Assembly: GCF_000243235.1 (NCBI RefSeq)
Contig: NZ_JH594606.1
Coordinates: 1 to 64,000 of the forward strand
Source: Gillisia limnaea DSM 15749
GTDB taxonomy: Bacteria > Bacteroidota > Bacteroidia > Flavobacteriales > Flavobacteriaceae
Direction: 5' to 3'
DNA: 64,000 nt
The notes beneath the pieces are model-generated. The model had not been told where the DNA came from, searched no databases, and saw nothing but the letters and a program-made list of their open reading frames with translations. Shown piece by piece: positions 1 to 7,014 of this stretch (positions are counted from its first letter, which is position 1; each line of letters starts with the position of its first letter). Made by a program: the position numbers and the translations under genes.

Positions 1-213
1 ATAATAATTTCACTTTCTCTAATTAATTCTAACTGCACTCTTTGCCTCTTGCTGTCTCCAATGAATCTACCGACAAACTCAGTAGCACTTCTTGGCTTTT
101 TAGTTTAGAGCATTCTTAAAGGTATCTAAAAAATACTCATATTTCTTTTTGCTTGAGTAGGTCAAATGGTGTAGAACGTCTGCGTATAAGCGCCGTTTTT
201 TTTCAAATGGCGC
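1..213 (-). pseudogene. Broken coding region at the window edge
   Basis: On the minus strand an open frame runs from just after a stop at 214-216 to a TAA at 100-102. It contains the peptide RRLYADVLHHLTYSSKKKYE and ends DTFKNALN. A second open frame, shifted by one base, starts just after a stop at 105-107 and runs to position 1. It reads KKPRSATEFVGRF, then GDSKRQRVQLELIRE. Both stretches look protein-like, and reading through a one-base shift near 102 would join them. No ATG is visible in the first frame. The gene therefore looks frameshifted, or else it is two overlapping pieces of a cassette-like ORF truncated by the window. No family is recognised. The first frame also crosses one arm of the inverted repeat at 182-221, so part of it may be translation of repeat DNA rather than a gene. 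Confidence 0.3.
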
Positions 214-294
214 TTATGCGCCGTTGCGTGCAGTAATTTAGCATTATTTGGTTAATAATGCGAATCAAAAATTACGAAGTCAGACGGGTGCTAC
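171..294. repeat. Three-way-junction inverted repeat (attC-like folded site?)
   Basis: Three stems nest here. The outer stem pairs 171-174 with 291-294 and 177-182 with 281-286. Arm 1 pairs 182-194 with 209-221: 13 bp, one of them a T-G wobble (185/218) if the plus strand folds, with a 14-nt T-rich loop. Arm 2 pairs 233-239 with 269-275 and 241-248 with 254-261. The arms are joined by CGTTGCGTGCA (222-232). The layout resembles a single-stranded folded recombination site such as an integron attC, but the canonical attC core GTTRRRY is not present. A structured RNA is the alternative. The wobble pair favours the plus strand. Confidence 0.6.
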
Positions 295-305
295 AATAAT
301 TTCTT

Positions 306-619
306 TTAAAATGGATTTTATTTTTACTTATGTGTCTTTATCCTCTCGCGCTGGATAAAGCATCGTTGGTAAAAAATTCGGGCTACGAGTCCAACTCCTG
401 GAATTAAACTGCAAAATTACCGGAAATCCTCCATAGAAAATATGGTTTCTTTCCGCTACCTTTCCTCAGACTTTGGTACGTGTCAACGTTCTGATAGTAA
501 AACTCTCAACGATTTCAATCGCACAAGTCTGAAAAAGGGAGCCTTCCTTTGTCCGCTCCCTTGATTTAATTCCAGGAGTTGTCCACATTTTAGTAACCTT
601 TCCGCAAAATCCATTTTAA
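306..619. repeat. 314-bp nested palindrome / candidate structured RNA
   Basis: Concentric exact inverted repeats define this element. The outer pair is 306-319 with 606-619 (14 bp). The middle pair is 392-408 with 565-581 (17 bp, CAACTCCTGGAATTAAA). The inner pair is 466-473 with 525-532 (8 bp), extended by 459-463 with 534-538. Local hairpins sit between them: 336-343/353-360 (8 bp), 421-426/450-455 enclosing 431-435/441-445, and 537-542/555-560. No convincing ORF crosses it. The multibranched order fits a large structured RNA or an elaborate recombination or transposition end. A MITE with 14-bp terminal inverted repeats is another possibility. I do not recognise it as RNase P, tmRNA, 6S RNA or a group II intron. 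The strand of any transcript is undetermined. Confidence 0.6.
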
Positions 620-635
620 TTTCCAGAAGCCCGTT

Positions 636-650
636 TTATTGCATGCAACG
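636..650 (-). repeat. Inverted copy of the repeat core motif
   Basis: On the minus strand this reads CGTTGCATGCAATAA. It matches 13 of 15 positions of CGTTGCGTGCAGTAA at 222-236 on the plus strand; both differences are G/A transitions. It lies between the recombinase stop and the 314-bp palindrome, so the two cores flank that palindrome in opposite orientation. It may be a recombination half-site. That role is inferred only from position and similarity. Confidence 0.4.
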
Positions 651-676
651 TGCTATATCGAGAGCAATTTACTCTT

Positions 677-1855
677 TTATCCCAAATTGTTGCGGGATAA
701 ACGCATGTTTTCACCCTCTTTATCGTTTTTCGCAAGTTCTCCAAGGGTAACATCCAAAGGACTCCTTATTTTTAAAAGATCTTTTTGCGCCACATGGGTA
801 TAAATCATCGTGGTCTCCGGCCTGGAATGCCCTAAGATTTCCTGTATATAGCGTATGTCGGTTCCGTTCTCCAGCATATGGGTGGCAAAAGAATGTCGCA
901 GGCAGTGGGGGGAAACCTTCTTCAGTATCTTAGCACGCTGGCAAGAGACTTTCAAAAATGCCCTTACTGAAGATGAACTGTATGCCACTCCTTCCAATCC
1001 TTCAACAAAATAAATCGCTGGTTTATAGGTGTTCAAATAATTGAATAACAACGGAATAATGCTCTCTGCCATCACCACATTCCGGTCCTTCCTGCCTTTG
1101 CCCTGGTGCACATGAACCTGTCGCCGGTCCACATCAAGATCGGCTATTTTTAAATTCAACAGTTCCCCAATCCGTAATCCCGAAGAATATATCAGGGCAA
1201 GCACTGCACGATGTTTTAAATTGCGGGTAGCTCTCAAAAGGTCAATAATTTCTTCTTTGGAAAGTACAGTGGGAGTATAGCTGCTTTTTTTGGGCGAACT
1301 TATAACCTTAGGATCAATATTAGATTGTGTGTACAATCTGGCAAAATGTTTCAGCCCGCTAATACATTGGCGATGCGTGCTTACTGCATACCTCCTTTTA
1401 ACGATCACCTTCTCAATAAATAGCTCCACATCCCTGTTTGTTAACTCCGAAGGATCTTTTTTCTGAAACTCCAAAAATAGGAATACAAAATTATAATAGG
1501 TTCTTACCGTGCTTTCCGAAAATCGTTTTCCGCGCAAATAGGAAACAAACTCCCATAAAATTTGTCGGGTTTCTTTTGAAATCTCCGGTTTTACAAAACC
1601 TTCCTTTTGTGCTACTGGGTCTTTTATATCTTTTAATGCTGAATAATCTACGTACCAACCCTTATCATTAAAATGCTGAAAAAGCCGTTGTTTGTTTTCT
1701 GAAGTTAATTCCAGGTAAAAGACCCTGTGAGTCTGACTCCAGGAGATCCCTTTTAATTTTTTAAGATGCGATTTGATCGATTCATCAAAATCAAAACCTA
1801 TAGCAATCTGAAACCTATTACGGTGCCACAAAGGATTTAGAACAATTTTTTTCAT
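677..1855 (-). CDS. Tyrosine recombinase / integrase (XerD/IntI-like)
   Basis: Site-specific recombinase of the phage-integrase family, 392 aa. Order of parts: an extra N-terminal domain of about 75 residues containing the motif WSQTHRVFYLEL, typical of Bacteroidetes integrases; a SAM-like core-binding domain (about 93-180); and the catalytic domain (about 197-370). The full catalytic set is visible: R228 (SSGLRIGE), K253 (QGKGRKDR), H317 and R320 (SPHCLRHSF), H343 (LGHSRP) and nucleophile Y352 (IYTHV). The tail after the tyrosine, KIRSPLD, recalls the ending of XerD/IntI-type enzymes. The ATG at 1855 gives a normal family length. The gene stands alone and its 3' end points at the structured repeats at 171-619, which suggests those are its substrate or a linked element. 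I see no excisionase or phage genes in the window. Confidence 0.9.
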   Translation of the reverse strand: MKKIVLNPLWHRNRFQIAIGFDFDESIKSHLKKLKGISWSQTHRVFYLELTSENKQRLFQHFNDKGWYVDYSALKDIKDPVAQKEGFVKPEISKETRQILWEFVSYLRGKRFSESTVRTYYNFVFLFLEFQKKDPSELTNRDVELFIEKVIVKRRYAVSTHRQCISGLKHFARLYTQSNIDPKVISSPKKSSYTPTVLSKEEIIDLLRATRNLKHRAVLALIYSSGLRIGELLNLKIADLDVDRRQVHVHQGKGRKDRNVVMAESIIPLLFNYLNTYKPAIYFVEGLEGVAYSSSSVRAFLKVSCQRAKILKKVSPHCLRHSFATHMLENGTDIRYIQEILGHSRPETTMIYTHVAQKDLLKIRSPLDVTLGELAKNDKEGENMRLSRNNLG

Positions 1856-2063
1856 AATAGAAGCATTAATACTCTAATATACAGAATGTTATTACTTCTT
1901 TCAGAAAAAAATTTAGCTATCTTTTAAAGTGATTTCCTTTCAAATCCAACCCCGAAATAGACTGCGTATCATGCAATCCAAAACTTCTTTGTTTTGACTG
2001 ATAAATGGTTTTGGCAAGAGTTATAGTCTATGTATATGACACATAAACCTGCACATAAAAAAA

Positions 2064-2099
2064 CCGGGCATTATTCCGAAATTTCGAAATACTGCCCGG
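2064..2099 (-). terminator. Rho-independent terminator after nrdJ
   Basis: The 7-bp stem CCGGGCA (2064-2070) / TGCCCGG (2093-2099) is followed, on the minus strand, by a T-run that corresponds to the A-run at 2057-2063. It is placed about 80 bp past the nrdJ stop. Confidence 0.7.
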
Positions 2100-2179
2100 A
2101 TCTTAAAATTTTAAACTGTTGCTATTTATTTCTACACAGAAACAAGGCCTTTTCTTTACTCTTTGCTCTTGGTTCTTTT

Positions 2180-4729
2180 TTATCCACATTTAGAAGAACC
2201 ACAATCCTTACAGGTTAAACAACCTTCCTGGTAAATTAAATTTGTAGAGTTACAATTGGTACATTTTTGTCCTTTTGCTTCTGTACCGTCGGCCACAAAA
2301 CGCTTTAAAGCTCTGGCAACACCGTTTTTCCAGGTGTTGATGGATTCATTATCCAATTGCAAACTGTTTATAAGATCTACCGCTTTTTCAATTGGCATTC
2401 CGTGGCGTAAAGTACTGGAAATCAGTTTTGCGTAATTCCAGAATTCCGGGTCAAATTTATGAGACAAGCCCTCGATCGTGGTTTTATATCCACGCTGATT
2501 TTTGTACTGAAAATCATACCTGGAATTCCCGTCTTCATCCTTATTTTTAATAATAAGCCCCTCATTTACCCAACGCGGAATCAAAATTCCATCTTCATCA
2601 TCGGAAAAACCAGTAAAAATCTCATAAGGACGTTCGTCTATACGCCCTATAAAAGCTATCCATTTTTCCTTGTTGTTTTGAAAACGAACTACATCTGCCT
2701 CCAAAGTTTGTGGACGTTTGGTAGGGAAGTTCGAGAGGCTGTCTTTTTCGTCCTTTTTTTCCTCATTGGAGATTAAAACTCCGGATCGCGAACCATCACG
2801 GTACACGGTAACCCCTTTGCATCCTTCTTCCCAGGCCTGCAGGTATAAGTTTCCTACCAATTCCTCGGTAGCATCATTTGGCAGGTTAATGGTCACACTT
2901 ATGGAATGATCTACCCATTTTTGAACAGCTCCCTGCATTTTAACTTTGCTAAGCCAGTCAATATCATTGGAAGTTGCTTTGTAGTACGGGGATTTTTTCA
3001 CCAATTTGTCAAGATCCTTCTGCGTGTAGTTCTTGTCTATTTCATATCCATTCGCTTCCATCCATTGCTTGAACCTGTGATGGAAAACCACGTATTCTTC
3101 CCAGGAATCCCCGGTTTCATCTACAAAATCTACCCTGGCTTCCTTATCGTTTGGGTTTACCTTTCTTCTCCTTTTGTAAACCGGCATAAATACAGGCTCA
3201 ATTCCAGAGGTGGTTTGCGTCATTAAACTCGTAGTCCCGGTAGGGGCGATGGTTAAAAGTGCAATATTTCTTCTTCCGTATTCCGTCATTTCGAAGTAGA
3301 GTTTTTCATCTTCCTCCTTGATTCGCTGAATAAACGGATTGTTCTTTTCTTTTTCTGAATCATAGAACTCAAAAGCACCGCGTTCTTTAGCCATTTCAAC
3401 AGAACTTCGGTACGCCTCGATAGCAAGGGTTTTATGTATTTTTACTGAAAATTCTATCCCTTTCTCGCTTCCGTACTTTATTCCAAGTCCGGCAAGCATA
3501 TCGCCTTCAGCAGTAATTCCAACCCCGGTACGTCGCCCTTCCCGTGCTTTTTTACGAATCTCCAGCCAAAGATTTCGTTCTACTCTTTTAATCTCATCAT
3601 TTTCAGGATCGGCAGCTATCTTGGCTAAAATTGCATCAATTTTCTCAAGTTCCAGGTCGATGATATCATCCATGATTCGTTGTGCAATAGCAACATGTTT
3701 TTTAAACAGGTCAAAATTGAAACCTGCCTCAGCTGTAAACGGATTTTCAACATAAGAAAACAAATTGATGGCCAGCAACCTGCAGGAATCGTATGGGCAT
3801 AACGGAATTTCCCCACAAGGATTGGTAGAAACCGTTTTATAGCCAAGATCTGCATAACAATCTGGCACCGACTCCCGGGTGATGGTATCCCAAAAAAGGA
3901 TTCCAGGCTCTGCAGATTTCCATGCGTTGTTTACAATCTTATTCCAAATTGCTCCGGCTTCTATCTCATGGGTATATTTTGGGTTATCGCTGTGAATCGG
4001 GAATTTCTGAATATATTTGGAATTGGATTTAACCGCTTTCATGAAGTCATCATCAATCCTTACCGAAACATTGGCTCCGGTAACTTTTCCCTGCTCCATT
4101 TTTGCATCTATAAAATCTTCTGCATCCGGGTGATTTATAGAAACTGAAAGCATTAAAGCGCCTCTTCGTCCATCCTGCGCTACTTCACGGGTAGAATTGG
4201 AGTAGCGTTCCATAAAAGGCACCAGCCCGGTAGAAGTAAGGGCCGAGTTTTTTACCGGGGAACCTTTTGGCCGAATGTGCGAAAGGTCATGTCCCACTCC
4301 GCCACGTCGCTTCATAAGCTGCACCTGCTCCTGGTCTATCTTCATGATGCTTCCATAGGAATCACTGTCACCCTCATTCCCAATTACAAAACAATTGGAT
4401 AAAGACCCGGTTTGGTATTTATTGCCAATTCCCGCCATTGGACTTCCCTGCGGTACGATGTATTTAAAATTCTCGATAAGTCCCAAAACTTCGCTCTCTG
4501 CCATTGGATTGGCATAATTCGCTTCAATTCTTGCTATTTCCTTTGCCAATCTCACGTGCATAGCCTGTGGATCCTTTTCGTAAATGTTGCCGTAAGAATC
4601 TTTTAAAGCGTATTTATTGATCCAAACCCTGGCCGCAAGCTCATCGCCTTTAAAATATGCTACAGAAGCTTTAAATGCTTGATCCTGTGTGTACGTTTTT
4701 GCCGGGGTTTGGGTAGTTTCGATTTTCAT
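2180..4729 (-). CDS. nrdJ: Adenosylcobalamin-dependent ribonucleotide reductase (class II)
   Basis: Reduces ribonucleotides to deoxyribonucleotides for DNA synthesis, using a B12-derived radical, in the cytoplasm. The protein is 849 aa. SNCF (C113) and NPCGEIPL (303-310, C305) carry the expected active-site cysteines. APTGTTS, typical of the barrel, lies near residue 490. The middle part contains the class II hallmark RRGGVGHDLS. A C-terminal TSCPD-like region is followed by a cysteine-rich end with CxxC pairs and a terminal CGSSKCG, which would serve zinc binding and redox shuttling. The N-terminal ATP-cone of class I enzymes is absent. It is monocistronic between two noncoding stretches. 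I looked for a cobalamin riboswitch in the 5' region and saw no clear B12 box. Start at ATG 4729 fits the family length. Confidence 0.93.
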   Translation of the reverse strand: MKIETTQTPAKTYTQDQAFKASVAYFKGDELAARVWINKYALKDSYGNIYEKDPQAMHVRLAKEIARIEANYANPMAESEVLGLIENFKYIVPQGSPMAGIGNKYQTGSLSNCFVIGNEGDSDSYGSIMKIDQEQVQLMKRRGGVGHDLSHIRPKGSPVKNSALTSTGLVPFMERYSNSTREVAQDGRRGALMLSVSINHPDAEDFIDAKMEQGKVTGANVSVRIDDDFMKAVKSNSKYIQKFPIHSDNPKYTHEIEAGAIWNKIVNNAWKSAEPGILFWDTITRESVPDCYADLGYKTVSTNPCGEIPLCPYDSCRLLAINLFSYVENPFTAEAGFNFDLFKKHVAIAQRIMDDIIDLELEKIDAILAKIAADPENDEIKRVERNLWLEIRKKAREGRRTGVGITAEGDMLAGLGIKYGSEKGIEFSVKIHKTLAIEAYRSSVEMAKERGAFEFYDSEKEKNNPFIQRIKEEDEKLYFEMTEYGRRNIALLTIAPTGTTSLMTQTTSGIEPVFMPVYKRRRKVNPNDKEARVDFVDETGDSWEEYVVFHHRFKQWMEANGYEIDKNYTQKDLDKLVKKSPYYKATSNDIDWLSKVKMQGAVQKWVDHSISVTINLPNDATEELVGNLYLQAWEEGCKGVTVYRDGSRSGVLISNEEKKDEKDSLSNFPTKRPQTLEADVVRFQNNKEKWIAFIGRIDERPYEIFTGFSDDEDGILIPRWVNEGLIIKNKDEDGNSRYDFQYKNQRGYKTTIEGLSHKFDPEFWNYAKLISSTLRHGMPIEKAVDLINSLQLDNESINTWKNGVARALKRFVADGTEAKGQKCTNCNSTNLIYQEGCLTCKDCGSSKCG

Positions 4730-5068
4730 TTTGATTGTAAAATTTGATTAGAAGTCGCTTATTTCAGCGGGATAAATGTATGAAAAAATATGCATCAACT
4801 GTTATTTTCATTATTAAAAAGTTTACAGATAAATTTAATCAAATACCTGATAATCAATAAATTAACGTTTTATAAACAATTGATTGTTTACAAATAATTT
4901 AATTTTCTGAAAATCAAGGGGGTGGAGATTAGCCTGTATTTTAATACTGAATTAATTTTTAATCAAGGTGAAAAAGGGCCTGAAATTTTAATGTAACCGC
5001 GTTAATTAATTAAACCTTTGCGGTTTTATTGAATTACAAGTTTATACAAAACACGTCAATGGTAGACT
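4730..5068. other. AT-rich intergenic region upstream of nrdJ
   Basis: Very AT-rich spacer that should hold the nrdJ promoter. I find no exact TAnnTTTG box and no recognisable riboswitch. A weak hairpin, AACCGC (4995-5000) / GCGGTT (5020-5025), followed by T residues on the plus strand is the only structure noted. No ORF is supported. Confidence 0.4.
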
Positions 5069-5234
5069 GTCACACTGAGCCCGTCGAAGTGAGCCTGTCA
5101 ACCTAAGCCTGTCACACTGAGCTTGCCGAAGTGCCGAAGTGTCGAAGTGTCCAAGTGTCCAAGTGCCGAAGTGAGCCTGTCACACTGAGCCTGTCGAAGT
5201 GTCGAAGTGTCGAAGCGCCGAAGCGCCGAAGTGA
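5069..5234 (+). repeat. Short-repeat cluster, left of the GIY-YIG gene
   Basis: Full units with the core CACTGAGCYTGTCGAAGTG, mostly preceded by GTCA, start at 5069, 5111 and 5179. Between and after them are runs of the shortened unit GTCGAAGT / GCCGAAGT. The cluster ends about 27 bp before the GIY-YIG start codon. Degenerate tails inside the cluster suggest repeated slippage or partial duplication. This is a dispersed flavobacterial-style repeat, not a CRISPR: the spacers are absent or irregular. Confidence 0.85.
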
Positions 5235-5261
5235 TGAGTAAATTAATCCCTATTTTTAAAT

Positions 5262-5573
5262 ATGAAATTATTTTATGTTTACATCGTAGAATGCTCCGAT
5301 AAATCTTTTTACATAGGATTTACCTCAAATCTTGATAAAAGATTGAACGAACATAATTCCGGACTGCATAGAGATTCCTATACTTATAAAAGGAGACCAG
5401 TTGTTTTAAAATGGTTTCAACAGTTTACAGATCCTTCTCAGGCAATCAAGGTTGAAAAACAATTGAAAGGATGGAGCAGAAGAAAAAAGATAGCCTTAAT
5501 TGAAGAAAATTGGGAAAAACTGGTAGAGTATTCAAAAAATTACAGGCAAAACGGGTCTTCGGATACATCCTGA
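5262..5573 (+). CDS. Small GIY-YIG nuclease-family protein
   Basis: Single-domain protein of 103 aa. The GIY-YIG fold is clear: YVYIVEC (residues 5-11) and FYIGFT (16-21), then the arginine helix LDKRLNEHN (about 25-33) and a glutamate-bearing helix in KVEKQLKGW near 65-73. These residues match the metal-dependent nuclease centre of the UPF0213/YhbQ group. No DNA-binding domain is attached. The gene lies inside a repeat cluster, with copies ending about 27 bp before the ATG and starting about 10 bp after the stop, and one inverted copy just downstream. This suggests that the nuclease and the repeats travel together. Substrate and function in the cell are unknown. Confidence 0.85.
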   Translation: MKLFYVYIVECSDKSFYIGFTSNLDKRLNEHNSGLHRDSYTYKRRPVVLKWFQQFTDPSQAIKVEKQLKGWSRRKKIALIEENWEKLVEYSKNYRQNGSSDTS

Positions 5574-5582
5574 GTTTAGCGA

Positions 5583-5769
5583 GGTCTTCGACAGGCTCAG
5601 ACTGACGTGATTGTGGTTTGTCACACTGAGCTTGTCGAAGTGAGCTTGTCGAAGTGAGCCTGTTACACTGAGCTTGTCGACCTACACGTGTCACACTGAG
5701 CTTGCCGAAGTGTCGAAGTGCCGAAGTGTCGAAGTGTCGAAGTGCTGTCACACTGAGCTTGTCGAAGTG
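5583..5769 (+). repeat. Short-repeat cluster, right of the GIY-YIG gene
   Basis: It begins with an inverted copy (5583-5605, GTCTTCGACAGGCTCAG on the plus strand). Direct copies follow at 5620, 5662 (with GTTACACTG), 5690 and 5747, with truncated GTCGAAGTG units in between. The last copy (5747-5769) overlaps the 3' end of ackA and supplies its stop codon. Together with the left cluster it brackets the GIY-YIG gene. Confidence 0.85.
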
Positions 5770-6953
5770 GAAGTGAGTGAAAAAACCTGTTTTGCTATTT
5801 CCAACTCTTCATTGGTTGGGATTACCAAAACATTCACTTTAGAAGCGTTCGTGCTTATCTTCCGGATCTCTTTAGACCGAATGGCATTCTCGTTTTCATC
5901 GAGTTCAATCCCCAGGAATTCCATATCCCTGCAAACCAACGCTCTTATAGTATTGCTGTTTTCGCCAATCCCGGCAGTAAAAATAATGGCATCCAGGCCG
6001 TTCATAGCAGCAGAATATGCTCCAATGTATTTTTTTATACGGTAGGCATTCATTTCAAGGGCAAGTTTGCAGTTGCGATTGCCTTTTTCAGCTTCCGCCT
6101 CAATATCGCGAAGATCGCTGTAGCCTGTAAGTCCCAACATTCCGCTTTTATGATGCAGGAGATCACTCACTTCCTGAGCGGTATACCCCAGTTGATTGAT
6201 CATATAAAAGATCACCGATTGGTCGATGTCTCCGCTGCGGGTTCCCATGATAAGCCCGTTAACAGGTGCAAATCCCAAAGAATGATCGATGCTTTTACCA
6301 TCCTCAATGGCGGTAATGCTGCATCCGTTCCCAAGGTGTATGCTTATAATCTTAGACTTTTTGTCAACTATATGTTCCATAGCTTTTTCTGAAACATATT
6401 TATGGCTCGTTCCATGAAACCCATATACCTGGATGTTATGTTCTTCATAAAATGAATTCGGGATTGCATAACGGTTTGCACGTGGGGGAATACTCCGGTG
6501 AAACGCAGTGTCAAAAACAGCGATTTGCCTTGAGTTGGGAAAAATCGATTCGGCTACTTCAATTCCGGTTAAATTAGGAGGATTGTGAAGTGGTGCCAGG
6601 GAAAACAACGTTTTTATAGTGGTTTTTACCTTTTCATCAATAAGGATGGTTTCTGAAAATTTATCGCCCCCATGAACCACACGGTGTCCAATCGCGGGAA
6701 TTTCTGATGCATTTTTAATCACTCCGTTTTTAGAGTCCATCAATAGCATGGTAACCGATTTTAATGCTTCAGAATGATTTGAAACTTGCCGCTCTTCTGA
6801 AGTTGAAAACTTTTCAGAAGAATAACTCAGTTTCCCCGATTCCTGCCCAATTCGCTCTACAAGCCCAAAAGCTAATACGTGCTCCTCCGGCATTTGGATA
6901 AGTTGAAATTTTAAGGAAGAACTTCCTGAATTGATCACTAAGATATTTTTCAT
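5748..6953 (-). CDS. ackA: Acetate kinase with repeat-derived C-terminus
   Basis: Interconverts acetyl phosphate + ADP and acetate + ATP; partner of Pta in overflow acetate metabolism. The 401-aa protein has the ASKHA-fold signatures: INSGSSSLKF (7-16, N8 and K15), R91 in GHRVVHGGD, D148 in AVFDTAFH, H180 in GFHGTSH, and the second phosphate-binding region around GTRSGDID. The gene lies 61 bp downstream of pta in the same orientation, so it is probably one operon. Oddity: after the normal ending VIPTNEELEIAKQVF the protein continues with a Ser/Thr-rich tail, TSTSTSSV, encoded by a short repeat (5747-5769), which also provides the TGA stop. The catalytic body is intact, so activity is expected. 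Confidence 0.95.
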   Translation of the reverse strand: MKNILVINSGSSSLKFQLIQMPEEHVLAFGLVERIGQESGKLSYSSEKFSTSEERQVSNHSEALKSVTMLLMDSKNGVIKNASEIPAIGHRVVHGGDKFSETILIDEKVKTTIKTLFSLAPLHNPPNLTGIEVAESIFPNSRQIAVFDTAFHRSIPPRANRYAIPNSFYEEHNIQVYGFHGTSHKYVSEKAMEHIVDKKSKIISIHLGNGCSITAIEDGKSIDHSLGFAPVNGLIMGTRSGDIDQSVIFYMINQLGYTAQEVSDLLHHKSGMLGLTGYSDLRDIEAEAEKGNRNCKLALEMNAYRIKKYIGAYSAAMNGLDAIIFTAGIGENSNTIRALVCRDMEFLGIELDENENAIRSKEIRKISTNASKVNVLVIPTNEELEIAKQVFSLTSTSTSSV

Positions 6954-7014
6954 CTGTTTATTTTATTGTTTTTATAATCCAGGCGGCTTCAGTAGATTAA
7001 ACCTGCCGTTGAGC

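Noticed and set aside
171-294. Standard integron attC site
   Set aside because: The fold is suggestive, but the GTTRRRY/RYYYAAC cores are not found, so I do not call it attC.
306-619. RNase P, tmRNA or group II intron
   Set aside because: The conserved sequence blocks of these RNAs were looked for on both strands and not seen.
2459-3226. Plus-strand frames over nrdJ
   Set aside because: Antisense shadows of a well-supported gene, with no family resemblance.
5446-5751. Open frame on the minus strand rich in LRQAQCD-type peptides
   Set aside because: It is translation of the short repeats; the frame overlaps the GIY-YIG gene and has no independent support.
5069-5769. Possible CRISPR array
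   Set aside because: Repeats are mostly contiguous or truncated, with no regular unique spacers, and no cas genes are present.
5674-6045. Plus-strand open frame beginning in the repeats
   Set aside because: The first third is repeat translation and the rest is antisense to ackA.
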